56,459 nucleotides of DNA from Candidatus Aminicenantota bacterium (GCA_026416195.1 JAOAFQ010000180.1:1-56459); one strand, 5' to 3'. Positions 8,178-16,782 are shown, counted from the stretch's first letter. Notes: generated by a model from the sequence alone, not told the origin. Program-made: numbers and translations.

Positions 8178-9729
8178 ATTCGACAGCTCTTGTTTCTCTA
8201 ATTACGGTAACTTTTATTTGACCGGGATAATCCAGTTCCTCTTTAATCTTTTGGGCAATTTCTTTGGCCATGAGAATAGCCCTTTCATCCGACACTTTTT
8301 GACTATCAACAATAATTCTAATTTCTCGACCGGCCTGTAAGGCAAAACTTTTATTAACTCCCTCCACCGAATTGGCAATCTCTTCGAGTTTCTGCAATCT
8401 TTGGATGTAGGTCTCCAACAATTCTCTTCTAGCCCCTGGCCTAGCTGCGGAAAGAGTATCCGCCGCTTGAACCAGGACAGCTTCAACCGAAGGAAAATCA
8501 ATATCCCGATGATGAGAAGCAATGGCTTGAACGACTGCCGGAGATTCCCCATATTTTTTCGCTAATTCGACGCTCAATTCAGTGTGAGTTCCTTCAACTT
8601 CTCGGTCAACAGCTTTACCGATATCATGCAAAAGCCCAGCCCTTAAGGCCACTTCAACATCGACACCTAATTCGCGAGCCATAAGGGCGGCTAAATAAGC
8701 CACTTCCTTCGAATGCTGGAGAACATTCTGACCATAACTTGTTCTGTATTTTAGTTTTCCTAAAAGCTTAATTAGCTCAGGATGAAGATCCTTAATTTTT
8801 AATTCGAGGACTACACTTTCTCCTTCTTGTTTTATTTTCTCTTCCAGCTCAGCCTTAACCTGCTCGACTACTTCCTCGATTCTAGCTGGATGAATTCGGC
8901 CATCAACGACTAGCTTCTGAATAGCCAATCGGGCGAGCTCGCGGCGAATCGGATCAAAACTTGAAAGAATTACCGCTTCAGGAGTGTCGTCGACAATAAT
9001 ATCGACCCCTGTGGCCATCTCCAAAGCTCTAATATTTCTCCCTTCCCGTCCTATTATTCGACCTTTCATATCCTCAGAGGGAAGATCAACCACAGAAACG
9101 GTAGTTTCCACAACGTGTTCAGCGGCCGAGCGTTGGATCGCCTGACTAATTATCTCCCGAGCAATAGTTTGACTCTTTTCTCTCAATTCCTCTTCAATCC
9201 GACGGAGCATTTGAACCGACTCCAATCGAGCCTCCTCTTCCATTTTCTTAAGAAGATAATTTTTAGCTTCTTCCTGGGTCAGGCCAGCAATTCTTTCGAG
9301 CTCCTCTGTTTCCTTCTTGATCAAGGCCTTGAGTTTTTCCTCTTGGCCTTCTAGCTCCCTCTCTTTCTGGACAATTCTTCTTTCTCGCTGGGAAAGCTCC
9401 TTTTCTCGCCTTTCCAAATTCTGTAACCGTCTTTCTAAATTCTCCTCCTTATGGAGTAGCCGTCTTTCTAATTCATTTATTTTCCGTCTTTTCTCTCTGG
9501 TTTGTCTTTCGAATTCAGCTTCGATCGCTTGTTGCTTTGATTTTAAATCTTCTTGAGCTTTTTGAATAAGCTCTTTGGCTTCTTCCTGGGCCTTTTTTAT
9601 TATTTCTTCGGCCTGCTTTTTGGCTTGAAAAAAATAATTAATTCCAGATTTTCTTTTTATTAAAAAGAAGCTAATCGTTATTAACCAGACCACTAAGGTG
9701 CTGACACCGAGTAATAGAGCTAAGTTCAC
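8167..9729 (-). CDS. rny: Ribonuclease Y
   Basis: A 520-residue membrane-anchored endoribonuclease that starts mRNA decay. It has one N-terminal transmembrane helix ([20 protein letters not shown]), a long charged coiled-coil (residues about 30-205), a KH RNA-binding domain ([17 protein letters not shown]) and an HD hydrolase domain with [11 protein letters not shown] longer frame opens with a GTG at 9738, but the AGGAGG Shine-Dalgarno ends only 1 nt before it and lies 8 nt before the GTG at 9729, so the second start is chosen. It is separated from zapA by about 155 nt, the largest gap inside this run. Confidence 0.95.
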   Translation of the reverse strand: MNLALLLGVSTLVVWLITISFFLIKRKSGINYFFQAKKQAEEIIKKAQEEAKELIQKAQEDLKSKQQAIEAEFERQTREKRRKINELERRLLHKEENLERRLQNLERREKELSQRERRIVQKERELEGQEEKLKALIKKETEELERIAGLTQEEAKNYLLKKMEEEARLESVQMLRRIEEELREKSQTIAREIISQAIQRSAAEHVVETTVSVVDLPSEDMKGRIIGREGRNIRALEMATGVDIIVDDTPEAVILSSFDPIRRELARLAIQKLVVDGRIHPARIEEVVEQVKAELEEKIKQEGESVVLELKIKDLHPELIKLLGKLKYRTSYGQNVLQHSKEVAYLAALMARELGVDVEVALRAGLLHDIGKAVDREVEGTHTELSVELAKKYGESPAVVQAIASHHRDIDFPSVEAVLVQAADTLSAARPGARRELLETYIQRLQKLEEIANSVEGVNKSFALQAGREIRIIVDSQKVSDERAILMAKEIAQKIKEELDYPGQIKVTVIRETRAVEYAR

Positions 9730-9884
9730 GCTGATCACCTCCTCGCTAGTTGAATCAAAGGAGAAAGAGGGCAGAAGAGGACCGACTTAAGTAATTCGCT
9801 TAAAGAGGTTCAAATTTTGATTTTTCCCACTGGCAATCAATCCAATTATCTATAATTAGACAATTTCCTTTGTCGCCAGAATAC

Positions 9885-10211
9885 TTAAGTACTTTTATCG
9901 ACTGATGAATCATAGGTCCTTCCAAATTGGCCCAGGAAATTTTCTACCTCACCAATCTCTTTTTCGAGATGGCTAAGGCGGTAGCTAAATTCCTCTAACT
10001 GTCTCTTGGCCACATAATAATCATCCGCAATATTCAAAGCTGCTAACACCGCAATTTTTAAAGTGTCGCTTGATTTTGATTTAACCGCTACTTCATGCAT
10101 CTTCTGATCCACATAAGAAGCCAAGAGATTAACATAAGCTTCGTCCTCATCTCCTTTGATTCGGATCTTATATTTCTGACGAAAAATTTCGATTTCGATT
10201 ATTTTTTCCAT
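9885..10211 (-). CDS. zapA: Cell division protein ZapA
   Basis: A 108-residue Z-ring-associated protein that promotes FtsZ bundling. It has the family N-terminus EIEIFRQKYKIRIKGDEDE, then LASYVDQKMHEVA and a C-terminal coiled-coil helix. The upstream frame opens with a TTG at 10214, but the ATG at 10211, overlapping the previous stop as TGATG, gives the canonical N-terminus. It follows a small coiled-coil gene and pheS-pheT, a placement seen in several phyla. Confidence 0.9.
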   Translation of the reverse strand: MEKIIEIEIFRQKYKIRIKGDEDEAYVNLLASYVDQKMHEVAVKSKSSDTLKIAVLAALNIADDYYVAKRQLEEFSYRLSHLEKEIGEVENFLGQFGRTYDSSVDKST

Positions 10212-10471
10212 CAAAAACCAATTTTATCAATTTGGCTGATTAAAGCTTCAATTTTCTCCTTAATCATCTCTCTTTCGCCCCGATATCTCTCCACTTCTTC
10301 CTGCATTTTAGCCAACTTTTTGGCTTGTTCCTCATAATCTTTCAGCATCGCTTTGAGCTCTTTTACTTGCTGGCGCAACCGATCATTTTCGGCGGCCAGC
10401 CGATTAACGTGATCAACAATTTGACTTATTTTCCCCTCCAGGATTGTAATCCTTTCTATTTCTGAAGTCAA
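10211..10471 (-). CDS. Small coiled-coil protein (ZapB-like in form)
   Basis: An 86-residue protein that is nearly all heptad-repeat helix (EIERITILEGKISQIVDHVN through VERYRGEREMIKEKIEALI). It starts at TTG, placed 6 nt after a strong AAGGAGG, and its TTG overlaps the pheT stop as TTGA. It is coupled directly to zapA. Its position and shape suggest a division-site coiled-coil partner, comparable in form to ZapB or FtsB, but composition alone cannot settle this. Confidence 0.75.
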   Translation of the reverse strand: MTSEIERITILEGKISQIVDHVNRLAAENDRLRQQVKELKAMLKDYEEQAKKLAKMQEEVERYRGEREMIKEKIEALISQIDKIGF

Positions 10472-12522
10472 TTTTGGCCTCCTTCTCTTAATTTAGCCTG
10501 GAAATTTGATCTGAGGTAAGCAATAATCCGTTTGTCGATTTTATCAGCCTCCTCAGCTAAAAGAGTTCGAGAGGGATGACGGTAAACAAAGCGAAGCGTC
10601 AAGCTAACTTGATCTTCGCCAAGATGGGGACTGGTGAAGCGATCAATCAAGTCAAAAGATTCAAGATAGGGTAAATCCAAATTGAAGAGAGAACGTCTGA
10701 TTTCTTCATAGGGAATTTCTTTGTCGACAAGAAAAGAGAGATCTCGGATAATCGCAGGAAAACGAGAAACTGGAATATAGTTGAAGGGACGAGGTTGTTT
10801 GGCTAAAAGAGCCGTTAAATTAATTTCAGCCGCATAAACCTCATCTTCAATATCAAACTCTCTAAGAATTTCAGACTTTATTTTGCCTAAATAGCCCAGC
10901 CTATCTCCTTTGATTTCCAGGCTTAAGCAATATCCGGGCTCAAAAAAATTATTCTCTCCAGGGGAGAAGACAAAGGGTTCATATCTCAATTCATTTAAAA
11001 GAACCTCCAAAGCCCCCTTTAAATGGAAAAAGTCAGCTTTCTCTCCCCGATGGCTCCAACTAGGCTGGTCAAACCATCCATTAATAGCCAGACCAAGAAA
11101 CAACTTTTCAACTGGATTATTGTTTTCCCAAAAATAAATATTGCCTATTTCAAAAAGACGAAGGCTTTCCAAACCTCTTTTTTGATTATAAGCCACATTT
11201 TCGAGGAGGCCACCGAGGAGGGTTGTCCTTAAAACTGAAGCTTTAAGGGAAAGAGGATTGCTTAAAGAAATGGGTTGTAATCCTGTCTTAAAAGTCCTTT
11301 CTCGGTCAGGGTCAGAAAAACTAAAATTAAGAACCTCATCAAAGCCAAGGTGATGGAGGAGATATCTAATCTTTTTAAGCTGACTTTGACGGCGATTGGG
11401 AATTTTTTCAATTACTTTAAGAGGCGGAATAACTGCGGGAATTTGATCATAGCCATAAAAGCGAGCAATTTCTTCAATGAGATCGGCTTCTCTTTCTATA
11501 TCAATCCGGTGACTAGGAACTCTGACTAGAAAATTTAAATTGGTGGTCGAATGAATTTCGAAGCCAAGGGATTGGAAGAGAGAATGAATAAAACTACCTT
11601 CAATTTCAACTCCTAGGAGATCTTTGACTTTGGAAAGGCGGAGGAGAACTTCCTTTGGTCGGTAGGGAATAGGATAAACATCAATCATTTCTCTTGTCAC
11701 TTGGCCGCCAAATTCACTTAAAAGAGAAGCCGCCATTTTAGCCGCTATAGGCGGAAAGTTTATATCAGCCCCTCTTTCGAACCGATAAGAAGCATCTGTG
11801 TCCAAGCCAAAGTGCTTTCGAGTGCGCCGAATAGAAATGGGATTAAACCAAGCGCTTTCAATAAAAATTTCAGTCGTCTCATTGGTTACCGCCGAGTCTT
11901 CGCCTCCAATAATCCCAGCTAAAGCGATGGGCTTTTCCGCATCAGCAATAACCAAATTTTCAGGCGAGAGCTCAATTATTTCTCCACCGAGAAGACGAAG
12001 CTTTTCCCCTCGTCTCGCCGAGCGAACAACAATTCTTGGCCCGACCAATCGCTGATAATCAAAGGCATGAATCGGATGACCTGTAGCCATCAGAACATAA
12101 TTAGTAACATCAACGACATTATTAATTGATCTTAACCCAATTTTCTCCAGACGGCGCCTCAACCAATCAGGAGATGGGCCAACTTTAACTTCTCGAACCA
12201 CAAGACCGCAATATCGAGAGCAAAGATTTGGTTCACTTATTTCAATGCTGATCAAATCTGAAGTCAGAATTGGCGCTTCTTTTATCGGCCAAGATTTTTC
12301 CTTTAATTTCAAATTTAAAGCAGCGGCAATCTCTCGAGCTATCCCCAAATGGCCTAAGGTGTCAGGTCGGTTAGCATAGGTTTCAATTTCAAGGACATGA
12401 TCGCCCTCTTTCTCTTCGACTTTTTCAACCATAAAACCTAGCCGGTTAAGCTGGTAGATAAGCTCTTCTGGTTTAATCGAAAGGTCAATGAAATCTTGAA
12501 GCCACTCGTAACTTATTTTCAT
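10468..12522 (-). CDS. pheT: Phenylalanyl-tRNA synthetase beta subunit, short form
   Basis: A 684-residue beta subunit of PheRS. It begins MKISYEWLQDFIDLS and passes almost directly into ETYANRPDTLGHLGIAREIA, so the EMAP/tRNA-binding OB domain normally inserted at about residues 40-150 is missing. The B3/B4 editing domain (LRSINNVVDVTNYVLMATGHP, HAFDYQRL), B5, the catalytic-like core, and the C-terminal FDX-ACB anticodon-binding domain (FPAIIRDLSFLVD) are all present. Such short PheT forms are known in some phyla. It has ATGA overlap with pheS. Confidence 0.95.
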   Translation of the reverse strand: MKISYEWLQDFIDLSIKPEELIYQLNRLGFMVEKVEEKEGDHVLEIETYANRPDTLGHLGIAREIAAALNLKLKEKSWPIKEAPILTSDLISIEISEPNLCSRYCGLVVREVKVGPSPDWLRRRLEKIGLRSINNVVDVTNYVLMATGHPIHAFDYQRLVGPRIVVRSARRGEKLRLLGGEIIELSPENLVIADAEKPIALAGIIGGEDSAVTNETTEIFIESAWFNPISIRRTRKHFGLDTDASYRFERGADINFPPIAAKMAASLLSEFGGQVTREMIDVYPIPYRPKEVLLRLSKVKDLLGVEIEGSFIHSLFQSLGFEIHSTTNLNFLVRVPSHRIDIEREADLIEEIARFYGYDQIPAVIPPLKVIEKIPNRRQSQLKKIRYLLHHLGFDEVLNFSFSDPDRERTFKTGLQPISLSNPLSLKASVLRTTLLGGLLENVAYNQKRGLESLRLFEIGNIYFWENNNPVEKLFLGLAINGWFDQPSWSHRGEKADFFHLKGALEVLLNELRYEPFVFSPGENNFFEPGYCLSLEIKGDRLGYLGKIKSEILREFDIEDEVYAAEINLTALLAKQPRPFNYIPVSRFPAIIRDLSFLVDKEIPYEEIRRSLFNLDLPYLESFDLIDRFTSPHLGEDQVSLTLRFVYRHPSRTLLAEEADKIDKRIIAYLRSNFQAKLREGGQN

Positions 12523-13556
12523 TTTCGTCTAAACTGGCGGAGAAAACGCAAATCGTTTTCATAAAAAAGTCTCATATCATTAAGGCCATAAAGAAGCATA
12601 GCTGTCCGCTCAATTCCCAGTCCAAAAGCCCAGCCTGAATAACGCTCTGGATCAATGTTAACATTTTTCAAAACCTGAGGATCAACCATGCCAGCGCCAA
12701 GAACCTCTTTCCAACCACTTCCACCACATACTTGGCACGAGGAATCATTCCCTCGACAGACAGTGCATTCAATATCAACCTCAGCTGAAGGCTCAGTAAA
12801 AGGAAAATAACTCGGCCTAAATCGAACTTTAGTTTTTTCGCCAAAAAGGGCTTTGAGAAAATATTCCAAAGTTCCTTTCAAATGAGCAAAGGTCACTCCT
12901 TCATCAACCACCAAGCCCTCAACTTGATAAAACATAGGTAAATGGGTGGGATCAATGGCCTCACGACGGAAAACCTTTCCTGGAACAATTATGCGAATTG
13001 GGGGGCGTTGCCTTTCCATTACTCTTACCTGAACAGGGGAAGTGTGAGTTCTTAGAAGCAAATCATTTTTAATATAAAGGGTGTCCCAGCTGTCTCTGGC
13101 TGGGTGATGAGGCGGAAAGTTAAGGGCTTCAAAATTGTAATAATCAGTTTCAATTTCCGGCCCCTCTTCAATCGAAAAGCCCATTTCTAAAAAAATTCTT
13201 TCGATTTCTTCAAGAAAAAGAGTTATAGGATGAGGTGAGCCCAAATATCTCTTTTTTCCAGGAAGCGTCAAATCAATTCTTTCGACCTTATCTTTTTTGA
13301 CTTCAATCAGCTCAGCCTCTTTCTTTTCAAGAGCCGCGGTTAATTCATTTTTCAAATTATTTAGCTCCCGGCCAATAAAAGGTTTTTCTTCGACCGGCAG
13401 ATTTTTAAAGGCCTCAAAAAGTGCTGTCACTTTTCCTCTTTTTCGACCAAGAAAAGTCGCCCGCACTTCTTCTAAAGAAGCCCGATCTTTAACTCTTTGA
13501 ATGGCCTGCCTAAAGGCCAGGCGACAGGCTTCAATTTCCTCAAGCAGGCTTTTCAT
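12519..13556 (-). CDS. pheS: Phenylalanyl-tRNA synthetase alpha subunit
   Basis: A 345-residue catalytic alpha subunit of the (alpha-beta)2 PheRS. It has an N-terminal coiled-coil arm, then class II motifs: LPMFYQVEGLVVDEG (motif 2 region) and GWAFGLGIERTAMLLYG (motif 3). A Cys4 knuckle (CTVCRGNDSSCQVCGGSGW), common in PheS of many phyla, lies between. The frame opens at a TTG at 13568 with AAGGA 5 nt ahead; the ATG at 13556, just after the rplT stop, gives the usual N-terminus and is preferred, though not proven. Confidence 0.95.
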   Translation of the reverse strand: MKSLLEEIEACRLAFRQAIQRVKDRASLEEVRATFLGRKRGKVTALFEAFKNLPVEEKPFIGRELNNLKNELTAALEKKEAELIEVKKDKVERIDLTLPGKKRYLGSPHPITLFLEEIERIFLEMGFSIEEGPEIETDYYNFEALNFPPHHPARDSWDTLYIKNDLLLRTHTSPVQVRVMERQRPPIRIIVPGKVFRREAIDPTHLPMFYQVEGLVVDEGVTFAHLKGTLEYFLKALFGEKTKVRFRPSYFPFTEPSAEVDIECTVCRGNDSSCQVCGGSGWKEVLGAGMVDPQVLKNVNIDPERYSGWAFGLGIERTAMLLYGLNDMRLFYENDLRFLRQFRRK

Positions 13557-13557
13557 T

Positions 13558-13917
13558 TCACGAGGCAATAGCTTCCTTTACTTGGTCAACAATTCGATTA
13601 AAGGTTTCGGGAAAGCGGATGGCCAAATCGGCCAGTATTTTTCGATCTATTTCCACTTTCATCTTTTTTAATCCGTGGATAAAGCGGCTATAACTTAAAC
13701 CCCGGGCTTCGGAAGCAGCCTTAATCCGAATAATCCAAAGACGGCGAAAATCCCTTTTCCTTGTTCGCCTATCTCGATAGGCGTACTGAAGAGCTTTTTC
13801 CACCGCCTCTTTAGCTGTTCGATAATTACGACTTTTTGCTCCCCAGTACCCCTTAGCTAGTTTTAATATTTTTTTTCTTCTTTCTTTTTTTCTTGGTCCT
13901 CGCTTCACTCTTGGCAT
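13558..13917 (-). CDS. rplT: 50S ribosomal protein L20
   Basis: A 119-residue, very basic ribosomal protein that binds 23S rRNA early in 50S assembly. It begins [20 protein letters not shown] and contains [20 protein letters not shown] and [15 protein letters not shown]. The frame opens upstream at TTG (13923), but AAGGAG lies 6 nt before the ATG at 13917, which also gives the canonical N-terminus. It is third in the conserved infC-rpmI-rplT cluster. Confidence 0.97.
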   Translation of the reverse strand: MPRVKRGPRKKERRKKILKLAKGYWGAKSRNYRTAKEAVEKALQYAYRDRRTRKRDFRRLWIIRIKAASEARGLSYSRFIHGLKKMKVEIDRKILADLAIRFPETFNRIVDQVKEAIAS

Positions 13918-13932
13918 GACCAACTCCTTTCT

Positions 13933-14133
13933 TTAAAAGGCATAAGGCATCATCTTGCGAACTAAGGCCTTTTCAGCAGATGAAACCACTCCCTTTTTCT
14001 TCAATCTCCGGGTTCTTCGGGAACTTTTCCCAGTAAGAAGATGACTTTTATTAGCCCGTTGACGAAGAATTTTCCCTTTGGCTGTTACCTTGAACCTCTT
14101 CTTGGCTCCTTTGTGCGTTTTTAATTTTGGCAT
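13933..14133 (-). CDS. rpmI: 50S ribosomal protein L35
   Basis: A 66-residue basic ribosomal protein (MPKLKTHKGAKKRFKVTAKG...LLTGKSSRRTRRLKK). It has a strong AGGAGG before its ATG. The first 83 nt of the gene lie inside the end of infC in another frame, so translation of rpmI is likely coupled to that of infC. Confidence 0.97.
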   Translation of the reverse strand: MPKLKTHKGAKKRFKVTAKGKILRQRANKSHLLTGKSSRRTRRLKKKGVVSSAEKALVRKMMPYAF

Positions 14134-14698
14134 CTTGACCTCCTGATTTAGCTGGTTTTATGGTCGGTACAATGAGCAAGGATAAAGCCCACTCATGGTA
14201 CTTGGTTTCTCCATCCTGACGACCATAGCCTTCAATATCCTTTAAAAGACGTTCAAGAAGTTGTTCACCCAGTTCTGGCCGAGCTTTCTCTCGACCTCGC
14301 AACATAATCGTAATTTTAACCTTGTTTCCCTCTTGTAAAAAATTCTGAATATGCCTCAGCTTAAAATTATAATCGTGGGAGCTTATCTTAGGCCGGAATT
14401 TTATTTCTTTCACTTGAGATTGTTTTTGATGCTTTTTGGCTTCATGAGCTCTCTTATGCTGTTCATAGAGAAATTTTCCATAATCTAAAATTCGACAGAC
14501 AGGTGGTTTAGCTTCAGGGGCAACTTCGACCAAATCTAACCCTTTTTGTCTGGCTAGATTCAAGGCCTCATTAATGGGTAGAATCCCGATTTGCTTTTTG
14601 TCTTCATCAATCACTCGAACTTCCCGAGCCAAAATCATTTCGTTAATCCTATGGGGTTTAACCTTTTTTACCGGATAGGCAATAGGTTTACGGAAAAT
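14051..14698 (-). CDS. infC: Translation initiation factor IF-3 with AUU start
   Basis: A 215-residue IF-3 that binds the 30S subunit and proofreads start-codon selection. An ATG at 14638 would remove the conserved N-terminus. Upstream in frame, an ATT at 14698 lies 6 nt after AGGAGG and restores the canonical beginning (HRINEMILAREVRVIDEDKK). AUU is the classic infC start, allowing IF-3 to repress its own synthesis by rejecting a non-standard codon. The two-domain body (GLDLVEVAPEAKPPVCRILD, IKFRPKISSHDYNFKLRHI) is complete. An extra tail of about 27 polar residues runs into rpmI. Confidence 0.93.
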   Translation of the reverse strand: MFRKPIAYPVKKVKPHRINEMILAREVRVIDEDKKQIGILPINEALNLARQKGLDLVEVAPEAKPPVCRILDYGKFLYEQHKRAHEAKKHQKQSQVKEIKFRPKISSHDYNFKLRHIQNFLQEGNKVKITIMLRGREKARPELGEQLLERLLKDIEGYGRQDGETKYHEWALSLLIVPTIKPAKSGGQDAKIKNAQRSQEEVQGNSQRENSSSTG

Positions 14699-14710
14699 GC
14701 TTAACCTCCT
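14696..14710 (-). promoter_or_regulatory. infC translation start: AGGAGG plus AUU
   Basis: AGGAGG (14710-14705) is followed after six bases by ATT (14698-14696), with no ATG, GTG or TTG in frame until 14638. The Shine-Dalgarno overlaps the first base of the thrS stop codon, so thrS and infC translation may also be coupled. By analogy with enterobacteria this is an autoregulatory site for IF-3. Confidence 0.85.
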
Positions 14711-16482
14711 TAAAATTCAAGATTCAAGGATTTATTTTTATCTAAAAAAATAACTTTATCTAGAAAATCAGCTATCACCATTTCACCTTTATCGCCAATA
14801 CCATGTATTCTCAAAGAGACACTTTGATTAGCAATTTCTTTATCGCCAATGATTAGCATCAACGGAATTTTTTGCAGCTCAGCTTCGCGGATTTTGTGGC
14901 CAATCTTTTCTCGGCTTAAATCAGCTCGACAGCGTAAACCTTTTTCCTTGAATTCTTTTTCAAGCTTTAAAGCATAGTCATGATGCCTTTCCGCAATAGG
15001 CAAAATGATTATTTGAATTGGAGCTAACCAAAGAGGGAAATTACCATTATAATGTTCGATAAGAATTCCAAAAAAACGCTCCATTGACCCAAGCAAGGCT
15101 CGATGAATCAGGAAAGGTCGGTGAAGCAAACCGTCTTCACCCGCATAATTCAAATCAAATCTTTCGGCCAGATTAAAATCAAGCTGGATGGTGGTACATT
15201 GCCAAGAACGTTGTAAGGCATCCTTTATTTTGATATCTATTTTTGGTCCATAAAAAACGCCTTCCCCTTCGTCAATAGAATAAGGCAATTGAGCTCTTTC
15301 TAGAGCTTGTTTAAGAGCCTCGGTCGCCTTGGCCCAATCTTCAATATGACCAACAAATTTTTCTGGTCGAGTCGAAAGGAAAATTTCGTACCGATCAAAG
15401 CCAAAAGCCTTAAGGAGCCGACTCGCTAAATTGATTACTCGCAAGATTTCATCTTCAAGCTGGTCAGCTCGGCAAAAAATATGAGCATCATCCTGAGTGA
15501 AACCCCGAACGCGGAGCAAACCATGTAAAACACCGCTTCTTTCAAAACGATAAACTGTTCCAAGTTCAGCTAAGCGAAGGGGCAGATCCCGATAGCTTCG
15601 CTGTCTTGATTGATACACCATGATGTGAAAGGGACAATTCATCGGTTTAAGCTGATACTCAACCCCTTCACTTCTTATTGGTGGATACATCGCATCATAA
15701 AATTCAGTATGACCACTCTTTCTCCAAACATCGAGTTTGGCAATGTGAGGAGTATAAAGAAATTCATAACCATCGCGAAGATGTTCCTGGCGCCAAAAAT
15801 CTTCAATAATCCGACGAATTGTTGCTCCTTTGGGATGCCAAAGGACTAAGCCTCCGCCTAAATCTTCATGAAAACTGAATAAATCAAGATCAATCCCTAA
15901 ACGGCGATGATCTCTTTTCTTAGCTTCCTCGAGAAGATGGAGATAGTTGGTTAATTCTTCAGCGGTAAAAAAAACAGTTCCATAAATTCGCTGCAATTGA
16001 GGCCCCTTCTCATCGCCTTTCCAATAAGCTCCAGAAACCGTAAGCAGTTTAAAATGCTTGAGCCAGCTAGTGTTTGGCACGTGAGGACCAAGACAAAAAT
16101 CAATAAAATTACCTTGGCGATAGCAGGTAACTTCAGGGCCTGCTTTTTCTTTAATTAATTCGACCTTCAAATCTTGACCTAGATGCTGAAAAAGCTCCAA
16201 CGCTTCCTCTTTTTTAAGCACGATCTTTTCAATGGGCAGAGCCGCCTCGGCCAGTTCATGCATTTTGGCTTCTATTTTTTCTAAATCCTCAGGAGTAAAG
16301 GATTCTTCTCGATAAAAATCATAATAAAAACCATTCTCCACCGCTGGTCCGATTCCATATTTTGTTCCAGGATAAAGGTTGACGACTGCCTGAGCTAAAA
16401 GATGGGCCGCACTATGCCTCAAGGTCTCAAGAGAAAGGTGAGATTGATCAACCCCACTTTCGCTCTGATTTTTCTCAATCAC
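14710..16482 (-). CDS. thrS: Threonyl-tRNA synthetase lacking the TGS domain
   Basis: A 590-residue class II synthetase. It begins almost directly with the editing domain (ETLRHSAAHLLAQAVVNL), so the N-terminal TGS domain of about 60 residues is absent; an in-frame TAG stands nine codons upstream of the GTG start, so it is not a mis-annotation. GGAGG lies 5 nt before the GTG. The catalytic zinc ligands are visible in MNCPFHIMVYQ and FTQDDAHIFC, with motif 3 near HRALLGSMERFFG, and an anticodon-binding domain at the C-terminus. No T-box leader is recognisable upstream. Confidence 0.95.
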   Translation of the reverse strand: MIEKNQSESGVDQSHLSLETLRHSAAHLLAQAVVNLYPGTKYGIGPAVENGFYYDFYREESFTPEDLEKIEAKMHELAEAALPIEKIVLKKEEALELFQHLGQDLKVELIKEKAGPEVTCYRQGNFIDFCLGPHVPNTSWLKHFKLLTVSGAYWKGDEKGPQLQRIYGTVFFTAEELTNYLHLLEEAKKRDHRRLGIDLDLFSFHEDLGGGLVLWHPKGATIRRIIEDFWRQEHLRDGYEFLYTPHIAKLDVWRKSGHTEFYDAMYPPIRSEGVEYQLKPMNCPFHIMVYQSRQRSYRDLPLRLAELGTVYRFERSGVLHGLLRVRGFTQDDAHIFCRADQLEDEILRVINLASRLLKAFGFDRYEIFLSTRPEKFVGHIEDWAKATEALKQALERAQLPYSIDEGEGVFYGPKIDIKIKDALQRSWQCTTIQLDFNLAERFDLNYAGEDGLLHRPFLIHRALLGSMERFFGILIEHYNGNFPLWLAPIQIIILPIAERHHDYALKLEKEFKEKGLRCRADLSREKIGHKIREAELQKIPLMLIIGDKEIANQSVSLRIHGIGDKGEMVIADFLDKVIFLDKNKSLNLEF

Positions 16483-16580
16483 TCCAACCTCCAGCCAGCA
16501 ACCTCCCCTCTAAATTTTTATAAAAGATAAAAGAGCTCCTTTTAAAACCTTTCTCATATTGAAATAGAGGAAATATCTTT

Positions 16581-16610
16581 TAAGGCAGGTCGCCTTTCTT
16601 TTTTTCTTTT
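16581..16610 (+). terminator. Possible forward-strand intrinsic terminator between tRNA-Val and thrS
   Basis: AAGGC (16582-16586) pairs with GCCTT (16592-16596) around AGGTC and is followed by a long T-rich run. On the forward strand this looks like a Rho-independent terminator, but no forward-strand gene precedes it, so it could only stop antisense transcription of thrS, or may be chance. Confidence 0.3.
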
Positions 16611-16650
16611 ATTTTTCGTTAATATCCTCAGCTTGTCTTCTCTCTCCCTC

Positions 16651-16725
16651 TGGTAGGCGCGGAGGGGATTGAACCCACGACCTCTTCCGCGTCAAGGAAG
16701 CGCTCTCCCACTGAGCTACGCGCCT
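16651..16725 (-). tRNA. tRNA-Val (GAC), CCA encoded
   Basis: A cloverleaf can be folded on the reverse strand. The 7-bp acceptor is AGGCGCG/CGCGCCT, T8-A9, D-arm GCTC/GAGC, anticodon stem CTTCC/GGAAG with loop TTGACGC giving anticodon GAC (Val, codons GUC/GUU), variable AGGTC, and T-loop TTCAATC. Discriminator A is followed by an encoded CCA. The T-stem (GTGGG/CCCTC) has one U-U mismatch at the second pair. It has its own consensus-like promoter and leads the thrS-to-nadK run. Confidence 0.93.
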
Positions 16726-16742
16726 ACTTAGCAAGCTTTTAT

Positions 16743-16771
16743 ATATTAAAAAAATGGTTCTGGACTGTCAA
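16743..16771 (-). promoter_or_regulatory. Sigma-70-like promoter of tRNA-Val
   Basis: On the reverse strand, a perfect TTGACA (16771-16766), a 17-bp spacer and TAATAT (16748-16743) place the start of transcription about 10 bp before the tRNA. It may also feed thrS and the genes behind it. Confidence 0.75.
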
Positions 16772-16782
16772 GGGGAAGATGG

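Noticed and set aside
9739-9884. 6S RNA in the zapA-rny spacer
   Set aside because: The position is suggestive but the closing helix is short and the central bubble typical of 6S RNA cannot be recognised, so it is kept only as a low-scored observation.
16483-16650. Possible T-box leader before thrS
   Set aside because: No AGGGTGGNACCGCG-like T-box sequence or stem I features were found; the stretch is A/T-rich with only a short hairpin.
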